Position numbers and translations under genes: made by a program. From positions 1-7,043 of the forward strand of contig JABZGM010000109.1 in assembly GCA_015259235.1 (NCBI GenBank): a DNA stretch of 7,043 nt, in the 5' to 3' direction. Under the pieces are notes generated by a model. The model worked only from the letters and a program-made list of their open reading frames with translations. It had not been told where the DNA came from and did not search any database. This DNA comes from Alloprevotella sp. GTDB lineage: Bacteria > Bacteroidota > Bacteroidia > Bacteroidales > Bacteroidaceae. Shown here one piece after another: positions 1 through 5,413 of this stretch (the first letter of the stretch is position 1; each line of letters opens with the position of its first letter).

Positions 1-111
1 GTTTATTGTGAGTTCGAAGGCGTAGCGGGCTACGTCAAGAACGAACAAAAAACAAGATGCCAACAAGAAAATGGAAGATGGCAAGAAGTTATTTTTCTCT
101 ATAACGAATGA
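1..111 (+). CDS. possible C-terminal end of an upstream gene (unrecognised)
   Basis: Frame 1 is open from the left edge to a TGA at 109-111 and gives 36 residues containing FEGVAGYVKN and ending IFLYNE. The other two forward frames stop within about 25 bases. A terminator-like hairpin follows at 144-189, as expected behind a gene end. I do not recognise the peptide, and 36 open codons can occur by chance. Bases 12-46 also form an inverted repeat, so this may be a non-coding intergenic repeat that happens to be open. No function is proposed. Confidence 0.25.
   Translation, partial: VYCEFEGVAGYVKNEQKTRCQQENGRWQEVIFLYNE
12..46. repeat. two-part inverted repeat (stem-loop)
   Basis: The outer arms GTTCG (12-16) and CGAAC (42-46) pair perfectly. 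Inside them GGCGTAG (19-25) pairs with CTACGTC (30-36) through one G-T pair around the loop CGGG. There is no T-run after it on either strand, so it is not a standard intrinsic terminator. It could be an intergenic palindromic repeat or a chance structure in the end of an upstream coding region. Confidence 0.4.
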
Positions 112-143
112 CACCATAACGTTCTAATGCCCGATTTGGGTTT

Positions 144-189
144 AACCTTGCAAACTATGGCACTCGTGGCTGTGGTCTGCAAGGTTTTT
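144..189 (+). terminator. terminator-like hairpin before the sialidase gene
   Basis: AACCTTGCA (144-152) is exactly complementary to TGCAAGGTT (178-186), giving a 9-bp stem with a 25-base loop. The right arm runs into TTTTT at 185-189. This fits an intrinsic terminator for a forward gene ending near 111. The loop is long and the stem only moderately GC-rich, so it could instead be a structured part of the sialidase leader. Confidence 0.45.
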
Positions 190-202
190 GCATCAATCGA
201 AA

Positions 203-228
203 CAAACCCATAAAACAAACCCATAAAA
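203..228 (+). repeat. two tandem copies of a 13-base unit
   Basis: CAAACCCATAAAA occurs twice head to tail, at 203-215 and 216-228, with no mismatch. It lies 32 bases before the sialidase start, in its leader or promoter region. It may be a recent slippage duplication. No role can be read from the sequence. Confidence 0.6.
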
Positions 229-231
229 AAG

Positions 232-245
232 GTTCATTAACGAAC
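232..245. promoter_or_regulatory. imperfect palindrome just before the sialidase start
   Basis: GTTCATTAACGAAC is a 14-base palindrome with a single non-complementary pair (A236 against C241), ending 14 bases before the ATG. It could be an operator or a small leader hairpin that affects translation. No clear TTG/TAnnTTTG promoter is visible between 112 and 259. The nearest match, TAACCTTG at 143-150, has one mismatch and no well-spaced TTG. Confidence 0.25.
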
Positions 246-259
246 AAATTCTACGCATA

Positions 260-3200
260 ATGTTCAAACAAACACTCACCGCGTTGCTCTTTGCGGCAAC
301 CCTCTATGCGCCCCATGCTTTGGCGGCAGACGCTCCTCCTTTCGTGCCTACCACCATCACCACTGGCAATGACTTTGCCGCCAACACGGTGTGGTACACC
401 TTCCAAAACGGACAGAAAGGTTTCTATCTCAGCAATCCCGAAGGCGAAGATTTCATTGCCCTCAATCGTTCACGCATTCGTGAAGTGAGCGACAAATATC
501 TTTGGTGCTTCGTGGGCAACAACACCGATGGTTATCGCATCTACAATAAAGCTGCTGGTGCTGGTAAGGTACTCGCTGCGCCTAGTGTTGTGACGGGCAA
601 TGGCGGCGAATCGTTTGCTGTGCTCAAAGATGCCAAACAACTCGATGGTTACACCGATCTCTGGATACTTTCCACCAGTAATGATTTGACGGGTAAGCGC
701 GCTTTCTATCTCAATGTGAAGGACCACAACAGTTGGAAGCTCAACAACCGCAATGATAAACTTGCTTTCTGGACGGATGGTGCAGACCACGGTAGCTCGT
801 TTGTGGTGAACACTTTGAAAGAAGCGGGTGAAGGTGGCGAAGTCACCGTTTCTCCTAGCACAGGCGCACTAACGTCTAGCAATCCCAGTAGTTCGTACAA
901 AAAACTTTGGTCGAGCAACTCTGCAGTGCCCCTCACCCTCGATGCAGGTGCCAACAACATGAACGTGGTGAATGACATTCTTCAGCTCCACGCAGGTTCT
1001 TCTAAACGTTGCAACTACGTCTTTTCTGTGCCTGTGGGCTATGCTGTGAAGAGCATTGAATTTGATTTCCAACTCGGCAAAGCCACTGACAAGGAAGTCA
1101 ACATCGAAGGTTACGGACAACGCTTTAAGGTGTCGGGTGATGTGCAACATTTCTCTGCCAAGATTGCAGGCACTGAGAATGCGGCTACTTTCTTGCTCTC
1201 CGGAGAAAATGTTCCCGTGAAGTTTATGAACGCCAAAGTGGTGGTGGAACGCGTGAACGTGACCCCTGAGTCGCAAGTGAATGTCTTTGATTATAAAGCT
1301 GACACTCGCGAAGGATATCGCATTCCTGCCATTGCCGTGACTGGCAAATCGGGTGCAGTGGTGGCATTTAGCGATGCGCGCTACACTCCAGGTGCAAGCG
1401 ACATCGGTAACGGACGTGTGGACCTCGTTGTGAGTCGTTCGGAAGATAATGGTAAAACGTGGACCGCGCCCGAAGTGATGAAAGACAAGGACGGAAAGCC
1501 TGTGGCACAAGGTGATGGCAGAATGGTGGGAGGTGATCCCAACAAGAGCCGCACCGCTGGTTATGGTGACCCTGCTGTGGTGGCTGACCGCGAAAGCGAC
1601 GACGTATTGGTAATGAGTGTGTCGGGCTTCACCAACTTCTTTGCTGCTCGCCGCGAAACACCTAATGCTGTGGCACGCTGGTTCTCTAATGATGGCGGTA
1701 AGACTTTCACACCACACGAAGACATCACCGACCACATCTACAAACAGTTTGACAACACCACACCTCGTGGCAAGATAGAATCCATGTTCTTCGGTAGCGG
1801 ACGCATCACCCAAAGTCATCGCATCAAGGTGGGCACGCACTATCGCATTTATGCCGTGTTGAGTGGTCTCAATGTCGATCCTCAAAACATTGCCAACTGG
1901 GTGATGTATTCCGATGACTTCGGTAAGAACTGGAAAATCCTCGGCGATGCCATGACGCCTGCCATTCCTCACTCTGCAGACGAACCTAAGTGCGAAGAAT
2001 TGCCCGATGGTTCCGTTGTAGTTTCTTCTCGCCGTACCTATGGTCGCTGGTTCAACGTGTTCCGCTTCACCGACTCTGCCAAGGGCGAAGGCTACTGGGA
2101 AGAGATGGCACACAGTCCTTTGGTTAAAGCCTCTGACAATGCTTGCAATGGTGAACTCCTCATCGTGCCAGTAGTGAAAAAGGCTACCACCGAAAAGATG
2201 TATCTCGCATTGCAATCCATTCCTTTCGGTCCTGGTCGCACCAATGTGGGCATCAACTACAAGGAATTGGCAGATGCTAGTGACTTTAGTTCTTCAGCCA
2301 ACTTCGCAAAACAATGGGACGGTGCTCACAAGGCTTCTCAATATGGTTCGGCTTACTCTGTGATGGCTTGGCAAAAGAACAACACCCTCGCCTTCATGTA
2401 TGAAGAAGATCCCGAAGTGGCTCACCCTGGTTACACGCAAGTCTACAAGAACTACACCATCGAGCAAATCACCGACGGTGCTTACAGTTATGCGGCAGAC
2501 GACGATATGACTGTGGCAAAGGCTCTCACGAAGAAAGTGGTAGACGCTCGTGTGGCAGAAGCGAAACAACATGTGGGCACAGGCATCGGACAATATCCTG
2601 CAGAAGTGGCTGGACTGTTTGACCAAGTGGCAGCAGCTTACCAACAAAAGCCTTCTGACCAAGTTTACGAAGCGCTCAACGTTGCTTTGCAATCTGCTCC
2701 TGTCAATGAGGTGACGGACAAACAATTCTACTACCTCAAAAATGATGGTTACAAGACCAAAGAGAACAAGAGCTACTACCTCCAGTTTGACGAGAACCAA
2801 AAGCCAAAAGGCGTAGATGCTTACGATGACACTGACGAAAAGCAGTACTTCATCTTCTACAAGGTGCCCAACAAGCCTGGTCACTACTACATCTACAACG
2901 ACAGCTGGAGTGCTTTTCTCCTTCCTCTCCAAAACGATAATCAGGAAGTGCTCACAACCGACAAGCAAGAAAAGGCGGGTGTTTATGTGCTTGAGCACTT
3001 GGGCAATGGCGAATCGCTCATCCGTTGCGTGAATGCCAAGAACCCCGCTCACCCTTATCTCCATTTGGCTGGCGATCAGAAACTCGTTTGCTGGGAAGGT
3101 AAAAACTCTGCTCCTTCTCACTGGCGCATTCGCCTAGTAGGTTTGGCAACAGCTATCAAGTCTGCTGCAGCAAAGTCTGCATCTGCTCCTCAACTCTTCG

Positions 3201-3271
3201 ACCTCTCTGGTCGCAAGGTGAGCCAAGACCACAAGGGCTTGAAGATTTCCAAAACTGGCAAGACGTTCTAA
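260..3271 (+). CDS. secreted multidomain exo-alpha-sialidase (neuraminidase, GH33, NanH type)
   Basis: Hydrolyses terminal alpha-linked sialic acids on host glycoconjugates; expected to act outside the cytoplasm. Residues 1-22 are a signal peptide (LLFAATLYAPHALA, then ADAPPF). Residues 44-183 form an aromatic-rich, beta-trefoil-like module. About 195-333 looks like a beta-sandwich carbohydrate-binding domain. The catalytic propeller spans about 345-735: YRIP at 353-356 (first arginine R354), SDAR with likely acid/base D372, Asp-boxes SEDNGKTW (394-401), SNDGGKTF (476-483) and SDDFGKNW (551-558), glutamate in CEELPDG (578-584), likely third arginine R660, and likely nucleophile Y699 in GSAYS. 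The key residues appear intact, but their assignment is by motif. About 750-812 is a helical linker, 822-960 a second trefoil-like module, and the end (LFDLSGRKV, 979-987) resembles Bacteroidota C-terminal sorting tails but is short. The ATG at 260 is chosen because it begins the signal peptide; there is no Shine-Dalgarno site. A hairpin terminator starts 16 bases after the stop. Confidence 0.95.
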   Translation: MFKQTLTALLFAATLYAPHALAADAPPFVPTTITTGNDFAANTVWYTFQNGQKGFYLSNPEGEDFIALNRSRIREVSDKYLWCFVGNNTDGYRIYNKAAGAGKVLAAPSVVTGNGGESFAVLKDAKQLDGYTDLWILSTSNDLTGKRAFYLNVKDHNSWKLNNRNDKLAFWTDGADHGSSFVVNTLKEAGEGGEVTVSPSTGALTSSNPSSSYKKLWSSNSAVPLTLDAGANNMNVVNDILQLHAGSSKRCNYVFSVPVGYAVKSIEFDFQLGKATDKEVNIEGYGQRFKVSGDVQHFSAKIAGTENAATFLLSGENVPVKFMNAKVVVERVNVTPESQVNVFDYKADTREGYRIPAIAVTGKSGAVVAFSDARYTPGASDIGNGRVDLVVSRSEDNGKTWTAPEVMKDKDGKPVAQGDGRMVGGDPNKSRTAGYGDPAVVADRESDDVLVMSVSGFTNFFAARRETPNAVARWFSNDGGKTFTPHEDITDHIYKQFDNTTPRGKIESMFFGSGRITQSHRIKVGTHYRIYAVLSGLNVDPQNIANWVMYSDDFGKNWKILGDAMTPAIPHSADEPKCEELPDGSVVVSSRRTYGRWFNVFRFTDSAKGEGYWEEMAHSPLVKASDNACNGELLIVPVVKKATTEKMYLALQSIPFGPGRTNVGINYKELADASDFSSSANFAKQWDGAHKASQYGSAYSVMAWQKNNTLAFMYEEDPEVAHPGYTQVYKNYTIEQITDGAYSYAADDDMTVAKALTKKVVDARVAEAKQHVGTGIGQYPAEVAGLFDQVAAAYQQKPSDQVYEALNVALQSAPVNEVTDKQFYYLKNDGYKTKENKSYYLQFDENQKPKGVDAYDDTDEKQYFIFYKVPNKPGHYYIYNDSWSAFLLPLQNDNQEVLTTDKQEKAGVYVLEHLGNGESLIRCVNAKNPAHPYLHLAGDQKLVCWEGKNSAPSHWRIRLVGLATAIKSAAAKSASAPQLFDLSGRKVSQDHKGLKISKTGKTF

Positions 3272-3286
3272 ACATTATTCCTAAAG

Positions 3287-3356
3287 AAAATCCCCACTCT
3301 TCCAATCTGGATGAGTGGGGATTTGGTGTTATTAGACGTTAGAGGGTCGCAGACCC
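3287..3356. repeat. 70-base intergenic repeat, copy 1
   Basis: This stretch matches 5313-5382 in the same orientation at 68 of 70 positions; the differences are 3326/5352 and 3349/5375. It contains the large hairpin (3288-3324), a short spacer, TTAGACGTTAGA (3332-3343) and the small hairpin GGGTC-GCA-GACCC (3344-3356). It lies between two genes that face each other, as does the second copy. Confidence 0.9.
3288..3324. terminator. bidirectional terminator hairpin between sialidase and DUF481-like gene
   Basis: AAATCCCCACTC (3288-3299) pairs with GAGTGGGGATTT (3313-3324). Inside, after one T-T mismatch, TCCA (3301-3304) pairs with TGGA (3308-3311) around the loop ATC, giving 16 base pairs. It starts 16 bases after the sialidase stop. 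Read forward, the tail is ATTTGGTGTTATT; read in reverse, it is ATTTTCTTT. It can therefore serve both convergent genes, and looks stronger for the reverse one. Confidence 0.8.
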
Positions 3357-3445
3357 CTTCTGCTCGGCTGCGGCTACACTGCGTTTCGCTTGCCTCGGCT
3401 TCGCAACAGAGAAGGCTAGACCCTTTTTAGACGTTAGACCTCTAA
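3332..3445. repeat. heptamer-repeat unit A, split by an insert
   Basis: The left part is TTAGACGTTAGA plus the GGGTC/GACCC hairpin (3332-3356). The right part is AGACCCTTTTTAGACGTTAGA followed by CCTCTAA (3418-3445). In the copy at 5358-5411 these two parts are continuous; here 61 bases (3357-3417) separate them. The unit overlaps the end of the 70-base repeat and stops 14 bases before the stop codon of the reverse-strand gene. Confidence 0.7.
3357..3417. mobile_element. possible 61-base palindromic mini-insertion with direct repeats
   Basis: The insert is flanked by the direct repeat AGACCC (3351-3356 and 3418-3423), which is single in the intact copy at 5377-5382. Its ends CTTCT (3357-3361) and AGAAG (3410-3414) are inverted repeats, extended by one pair with C3356 and G3415. 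The interior is GC-rich, with CTCGGCT repeated (3363-3369, 3394-3400) and GCGTTTCGC (3381-3389) able to form a small hairpin. This resembles a tiny non-autonomous element with a target duplication. It has no coding capacity, and one comparison copy is thin evidence. Confidence 0.4.
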
Positions 3446-3459
3446 GTCCAGCTGCCCTA

Positions 3460-4239
3460 CTAGAAGGAGATGCTCACACCTGCCTCTACGTTATTATAGT
3501 CCTTTCGGATAGGTACTATCGGGTCGGTGTCATAAATGAGACGATAAGTCCCATTAAGCCCTATTCTGGGAGTGATATTATATTTGAGGTCCACAGCTCC
3601 GCCCCATCGTGCAGCCTTCAAAATACGATCGGGTCTGGCTTGATGAATCGCGGTTGTCGTGAGTTCCCAAAAATCGTTTATGCGGTGCTTGACACTGATC
3701 GATAAGTGACTCTTCACACTTCGGCTAAAGACATAAGGGCGACTAACATGAGGAGTGGGATTTTCCCACTTTTCAAACTCAAAGAAGACACCAGCTGAAG
3801 CAAACATCAACACTTTCTCACTGTTGATCAGTCGAACTCGTGACAGCAGCCCACTCGACACTTTATACAGCATCCCGCGGCTCTCTGCCCATTGCGACTC
3901 AGCATAAGGATAAACCTCGAAGGCACGATTTAAGAGATAACGATATTCAAGATGCACATATCCGCCACTCATCGTCACTTTATCTCCGTATGTCGAAAAT
4001 TCGAGCTTGTTGATAAAGTTTATCACCCGATTATGGTTGATCAAGATGTTGAGATTGGCAGTATTTTTTAAGGTCAGCACATTCTCTTTCTCTGTTTTGA
4101 AATTCAACACAGGAAACAAAGAACCTTGGATGGTCTTTGTGCTATCTATGTTCATCGTGAGATTTTCTGAAAACAGCATTTGCGAGTAGGTGGGAAGATA
4201 GGCTAAAATGCCCATCCCAAGGAAGACTATTTTTTTCAT
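3460..4239 (-). CDS. outer-membrane beta-barrel-like protein, probably DUF481 family
   Basis: Encodes 259 residues. The first about 20 (MKKIVFLGMGILAYLPTYSQ) are a signal peptide for export. The mature part alternates polar and hydrophobic residues, as barrel strands do, for example NLNILINHNR, GYVHLEYRYLL and VYPYAESQWAESRGMLYKVSSG, and ends in the aromatic SISF typical of outer-membrane proteins. The AESQW...RGMLYKVSSGLLSRV segment is what suggests DUF481 (YdiY-like, salt-induced outer-membrane proteins). That is recognition by eye; another small barrel family is possible, and the molecular role is unknown. I chose the ATG at 4239; a TTG directly upstream (4242) would add one residue. It is transcribed divergently from the DUF421 gene from a promoter at 4300-4330. 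The gene looks more AT-rich than its neighbours. It reads towards the shared hairpin after the sialidase. Confidence 0.75.
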   Translation of the reverse strand: MKKIVFLGMGILAYLPTYSQMLFSENLTMNIDSTKTIQGSLFPVLNFKTEKENVLTLKNTANLNILINHNRVINFINKLEFSTYGDKVTMSGGYVHLEYRYLLNRAFEVYPYAESQWAESRGMLYKVSSGLLSRVRLINSEKVLMFASAGVFFEFEKWENPTPHVSRPYVFSRSVKSHLSISVKHRINDFWELTTTAIHQARPDRILKAARWGGAVDLKYNITPRIGLNGTYRLIYDTDPIVPIRKDYNNVEAGVSISF

Positions 4240-4299
4240 CAAGGGGAAGTTCTGTAAGAGGGGAAAAACTTTTCTGAGAGATCAATAGAATTGGCGGTG

Positions 4300-4330
4300 C
4301 AAAGGTACGCAATAATCTACGCACTAGCAA
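4300..4330 (-). promoter_or_regulatory. Bacteroidota-type promoter for the DUF481-like gene
   Basis: On the reverse strand TACCTTTG (4307-4300) matches the -7 pattern TAnnTTTG exactly. TTG (4330-4328) lies 20 bases upstream in the -33 position. Transcription would start near 4293, giving a leader of roughly 55 bases before the ATG at 4239. Confidence 0.75.
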
Positions 4331-4375
4331 GTCAAACACCAAGCATTCATTCGCGTATTTTTCTACCAAGAATCG

Positions 4376-4405
4376 TTGGAAAAACAAGAATATATTGTAC
4401 TTTTG
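4376..4405 (+). promoter_or_regulatory. Bacteroidota-type promoter for the DUF421 gene
   Basis: TACTTTTG (4398-4405) matches TAnnTTTG exactly, and TTG (4376-4378) lies 19 bases upstream. Transcription would start near 4412, about 54 bases before the ATG. The two divergent -33 elements are 45 bases apart. I see no palindrome between them that would suggest a shared operator. Confidence 0.75.
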
Positions 4406-4465
4406 CAGCACAGTAAACTTATATCATTCATTCCACAGCTTTCTATTTTCTAAAACGATTTTATT

Positions 4466-5176
4466 ATGATGGAAATCTTGACTCCCTACCTCAGCATTGC
4501 CCTTAAACTTGTCACGGGCATGATTGGCATTTTGGTATTTCTGCGCCTCGCCGGCAAGGCACAAATGGCACAAATCACTCCCCTCGACACCGTGAGCGCC
4601 TTCGTGATTGGTGCTTTGGTCGGTGGTGTCTTGTACAATCCCGACATGTCCATGTGGCACATCCTCTTTGCTTTGGCGGTGTGGACGTGCTTCAACATGC
4701 TCGTGCGCTTTGCCATGCGCTCGGCACGCTTGAGACATTTGATCAAAGGAGAGAGCGTGTTTCTCGTGAAAGATGGGATTATCAACTTCAAAAACTTCAA
4801 ACGCAATAGCCTGGAGATGGAACAATTTCGTATGCTCCTCCGACAAAAAGGCATCTTTTCGATGTTTGATGTGGAAGATGTGCTCTTCGAAACCAATGGT
4901 GCTGTGACCGTTCTCTCTCCGGAGAAAACGTCGGAGTCTTTCCTCATTGTCAACAATGGCGAATTTGTCGAGAGTGGTCTTGAACGCAGTGGCAGAACCA
5001 AGACTTGGGCATTGCACAACATCAAGCGAAATGGCTTTAACAGTCCTGCAGAACTCTTCTGCATGGAATGGACGCCTGCCAAAGGCATCTATTTTGTCAC
5101 CTACGAAGGCAACGTGAAACGTGGCACCGTGGAAGTAGATGCCGAAGATGTATACTGCCACAATGCTCAAGTATAA
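4466..5176 (+). CDS. YetF/DUF421 family inner-membrane protein
   Basis: Encodes 236 residues. Three hydrophobic segments lie at about 7-27, 39-57 and 63-82, with the family-like LRLAGKAQMAQITPLDTVSA between the first two and FVIGALVGGVLYN in the second. The rest is the soluble DUF421 domain: KGESVFLVKDGIIN (94-107), then EQFRMLLRQKGIFSMFDVEDVLFETNG (119-145), the usual order of conserved blocks. The length is normal. The role of this family is poorly defined; Bacillus YetF and related proteins are linked to the membrane and spore context, and no enzymatic activity is claimed here. Start: ATG ATG at 4466 and 4469; either may be used, and there is no Shine-Dalgarno site. It has its own promoter at 4376-4405. 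A repeat unit begins at the base after its stop codon. The C-terminal tail from about 172 (RSGRTKTWALHNIKRNGF) looks like an added small beta domain. Confidence 0.9.
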   Translation: MMEILTPYLSIALKLVTGMIGILVFLRLAGKAQMAQITPLDTVSAFVIGALVGGVLYNPDMSMWHILFALAVWTCFNMLVRFAMRSARLRHLIKGESVFLVKDGIINFKNFKRNSLEMEQFRMLLRQKGIFSMFDVEDVLFETNGAVTVLSPEKTSESFLIVNNGEFVESGLERSGRTKTWALHNIKRNGFNSPAELFCMEWTPAKGIYFVTYEGNVKRGTVEVDAEDVYCHNAQV

Positions 5177-5230
5177 TTAGACATTAGAGGATCGCAGACT
5201 CTTTTTAGACATTAGACGTTAGACATTAGA
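5177..5230. repeat. heptamer-repeat unit B directly after the DUF421 stop
   Basis: TTAGACATTAGAGG (5177-5190), a GATCGCAGACTC core and TTTTT (5202-5206) are a diverged version of the unit at 5358-5411. They are followed by tandem heptamers TTAGACA, TTAGACG, TTAGACA and TTAGA (5205-5230). The core 5186-5204 can fold with an internal A-C mismatch and is followed by T residues, so it may act as a weak terminator for the DUF421 gene. Repeat homology is clear; terminator activity is a guess. Confidence 0.7.
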
Positions 5231-5299
5231 AAGCTAGCGCAGTTGGACTCTTCGCCGCAGGGCTCTAACCTCTAACGTGTAATGTCTAACGTCTAAAAA
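5202..5299. repeat. long imperfect inverted repeat (29-base arms)
   Basis: The left arm 5202-5230 and right arm 5271-5299 are reverse complements at 25 of 29 positions, with one further G-T pair; the loop is 40 bases. The arms are TTAGACR heptamers on one side and their complements on the other, and the right arm ends in AAAAA opposite TTTTT. It could form a large cruciform or RNA hairpin between the DUF421 and receptor genes. Confidence 0.75.
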
Positions 5300-5312
5300 A
5301 CTCTATCTATAT

Positions 5313-5382
5313 AAAATCCCCACTCTTCCAATCTGGATGAGTGGGGATTTGTTGTTATTAGACGTTAGAGGGTCACAGACCC
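5313..5382. repeat. 70-base intergenic repeat, copy 2
   Basis: Matches 3287-3356 at 68 of 70 positions in direct orientation, 2026 bases away. It has the same internal order: large hairpin, spacer, TTAGACGTTAGA, GGGTC-ACA-GACCC. Unlike copy 1, it runs without interruption into TTTTT and the heptamer array up to 5411. Confidence 0.9.
5314..5350. terminator. bidirectional terminator hairpin between DUF421 and receptor genes
   Basis: All 37 bases are identical to the hairpin at 3288-3324: 12 outer and 4 inner base pairs, one T-T mismatch and the loop ATC. Read in reverse, from the receptor side, the stem is followed by the AT-rich TATATAGATAG. Read forward, it is followed by GTTGTTATT. Confidence 0.75.
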
Positions 5383-5411
5383 TTTTTAGATGTTAGATGT
5401 TAGACGTTAGA
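5358..5411. repeat. heptamer-repeat unit C, intact copy
   Basis: TTAGACGTTAGA (5358-5369), the hairpin GGGTC-ACA-GACCC (5370-5382), TTTTT (5383-5387), then tandem heptamers TTAGATG, TTAGATG, TTAGACG and TTAGA (5386-5411). The hairpin plus T-run is a textbook-shaped forward terminator. The array ends two bases before the receptor stop codon (5414-5416). Confidence 0.75.
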
Positions 5412-5413
5412 TC

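Noticed and set aside
869..2215. Long reverse-strand open frame (448 codons) opposite the sialidase
   Set aside because: It lies wholly within the well-supported sialidase gene; its translation is rich in H, C, R and V with no domain-like pattern, typical of a shadow frame.
2294..3121. Reverse-strand open frame of 275 codons opposite the sialidase C-terminus
   Set aside because: Shadow of the real gene; composition is unnatural and it has no recognisable motif.
4142..4411. 89-codon reverse frame covering the divergent gap
   Set aside because: It overlaps the signal peptide of the DUF481-like protein and both promoters; its start lies at the -7 element of the forward promoter.
4424..5170. 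Reverse-strand open frame of 248 codons opposite the DUF421 gene
   Set aside because: The forward frame is a clear DUF421 protein with its own promoter; the reverse product is histidine-rich and unstructured.
260..5176. A sialic acid utilisation operon
   Set aside because: Only the sialidase is present; no lyase, epimerase, transporter or esterase gene is visible, and the neighbouring genes are in separate transcription units.
5177..5411. Possible CRISPR array or telomere-like repeat
   Set aside because: The repeat is only 7 bases, in short runs without spacers of regular length; there are no cas genes and no linear-end context.
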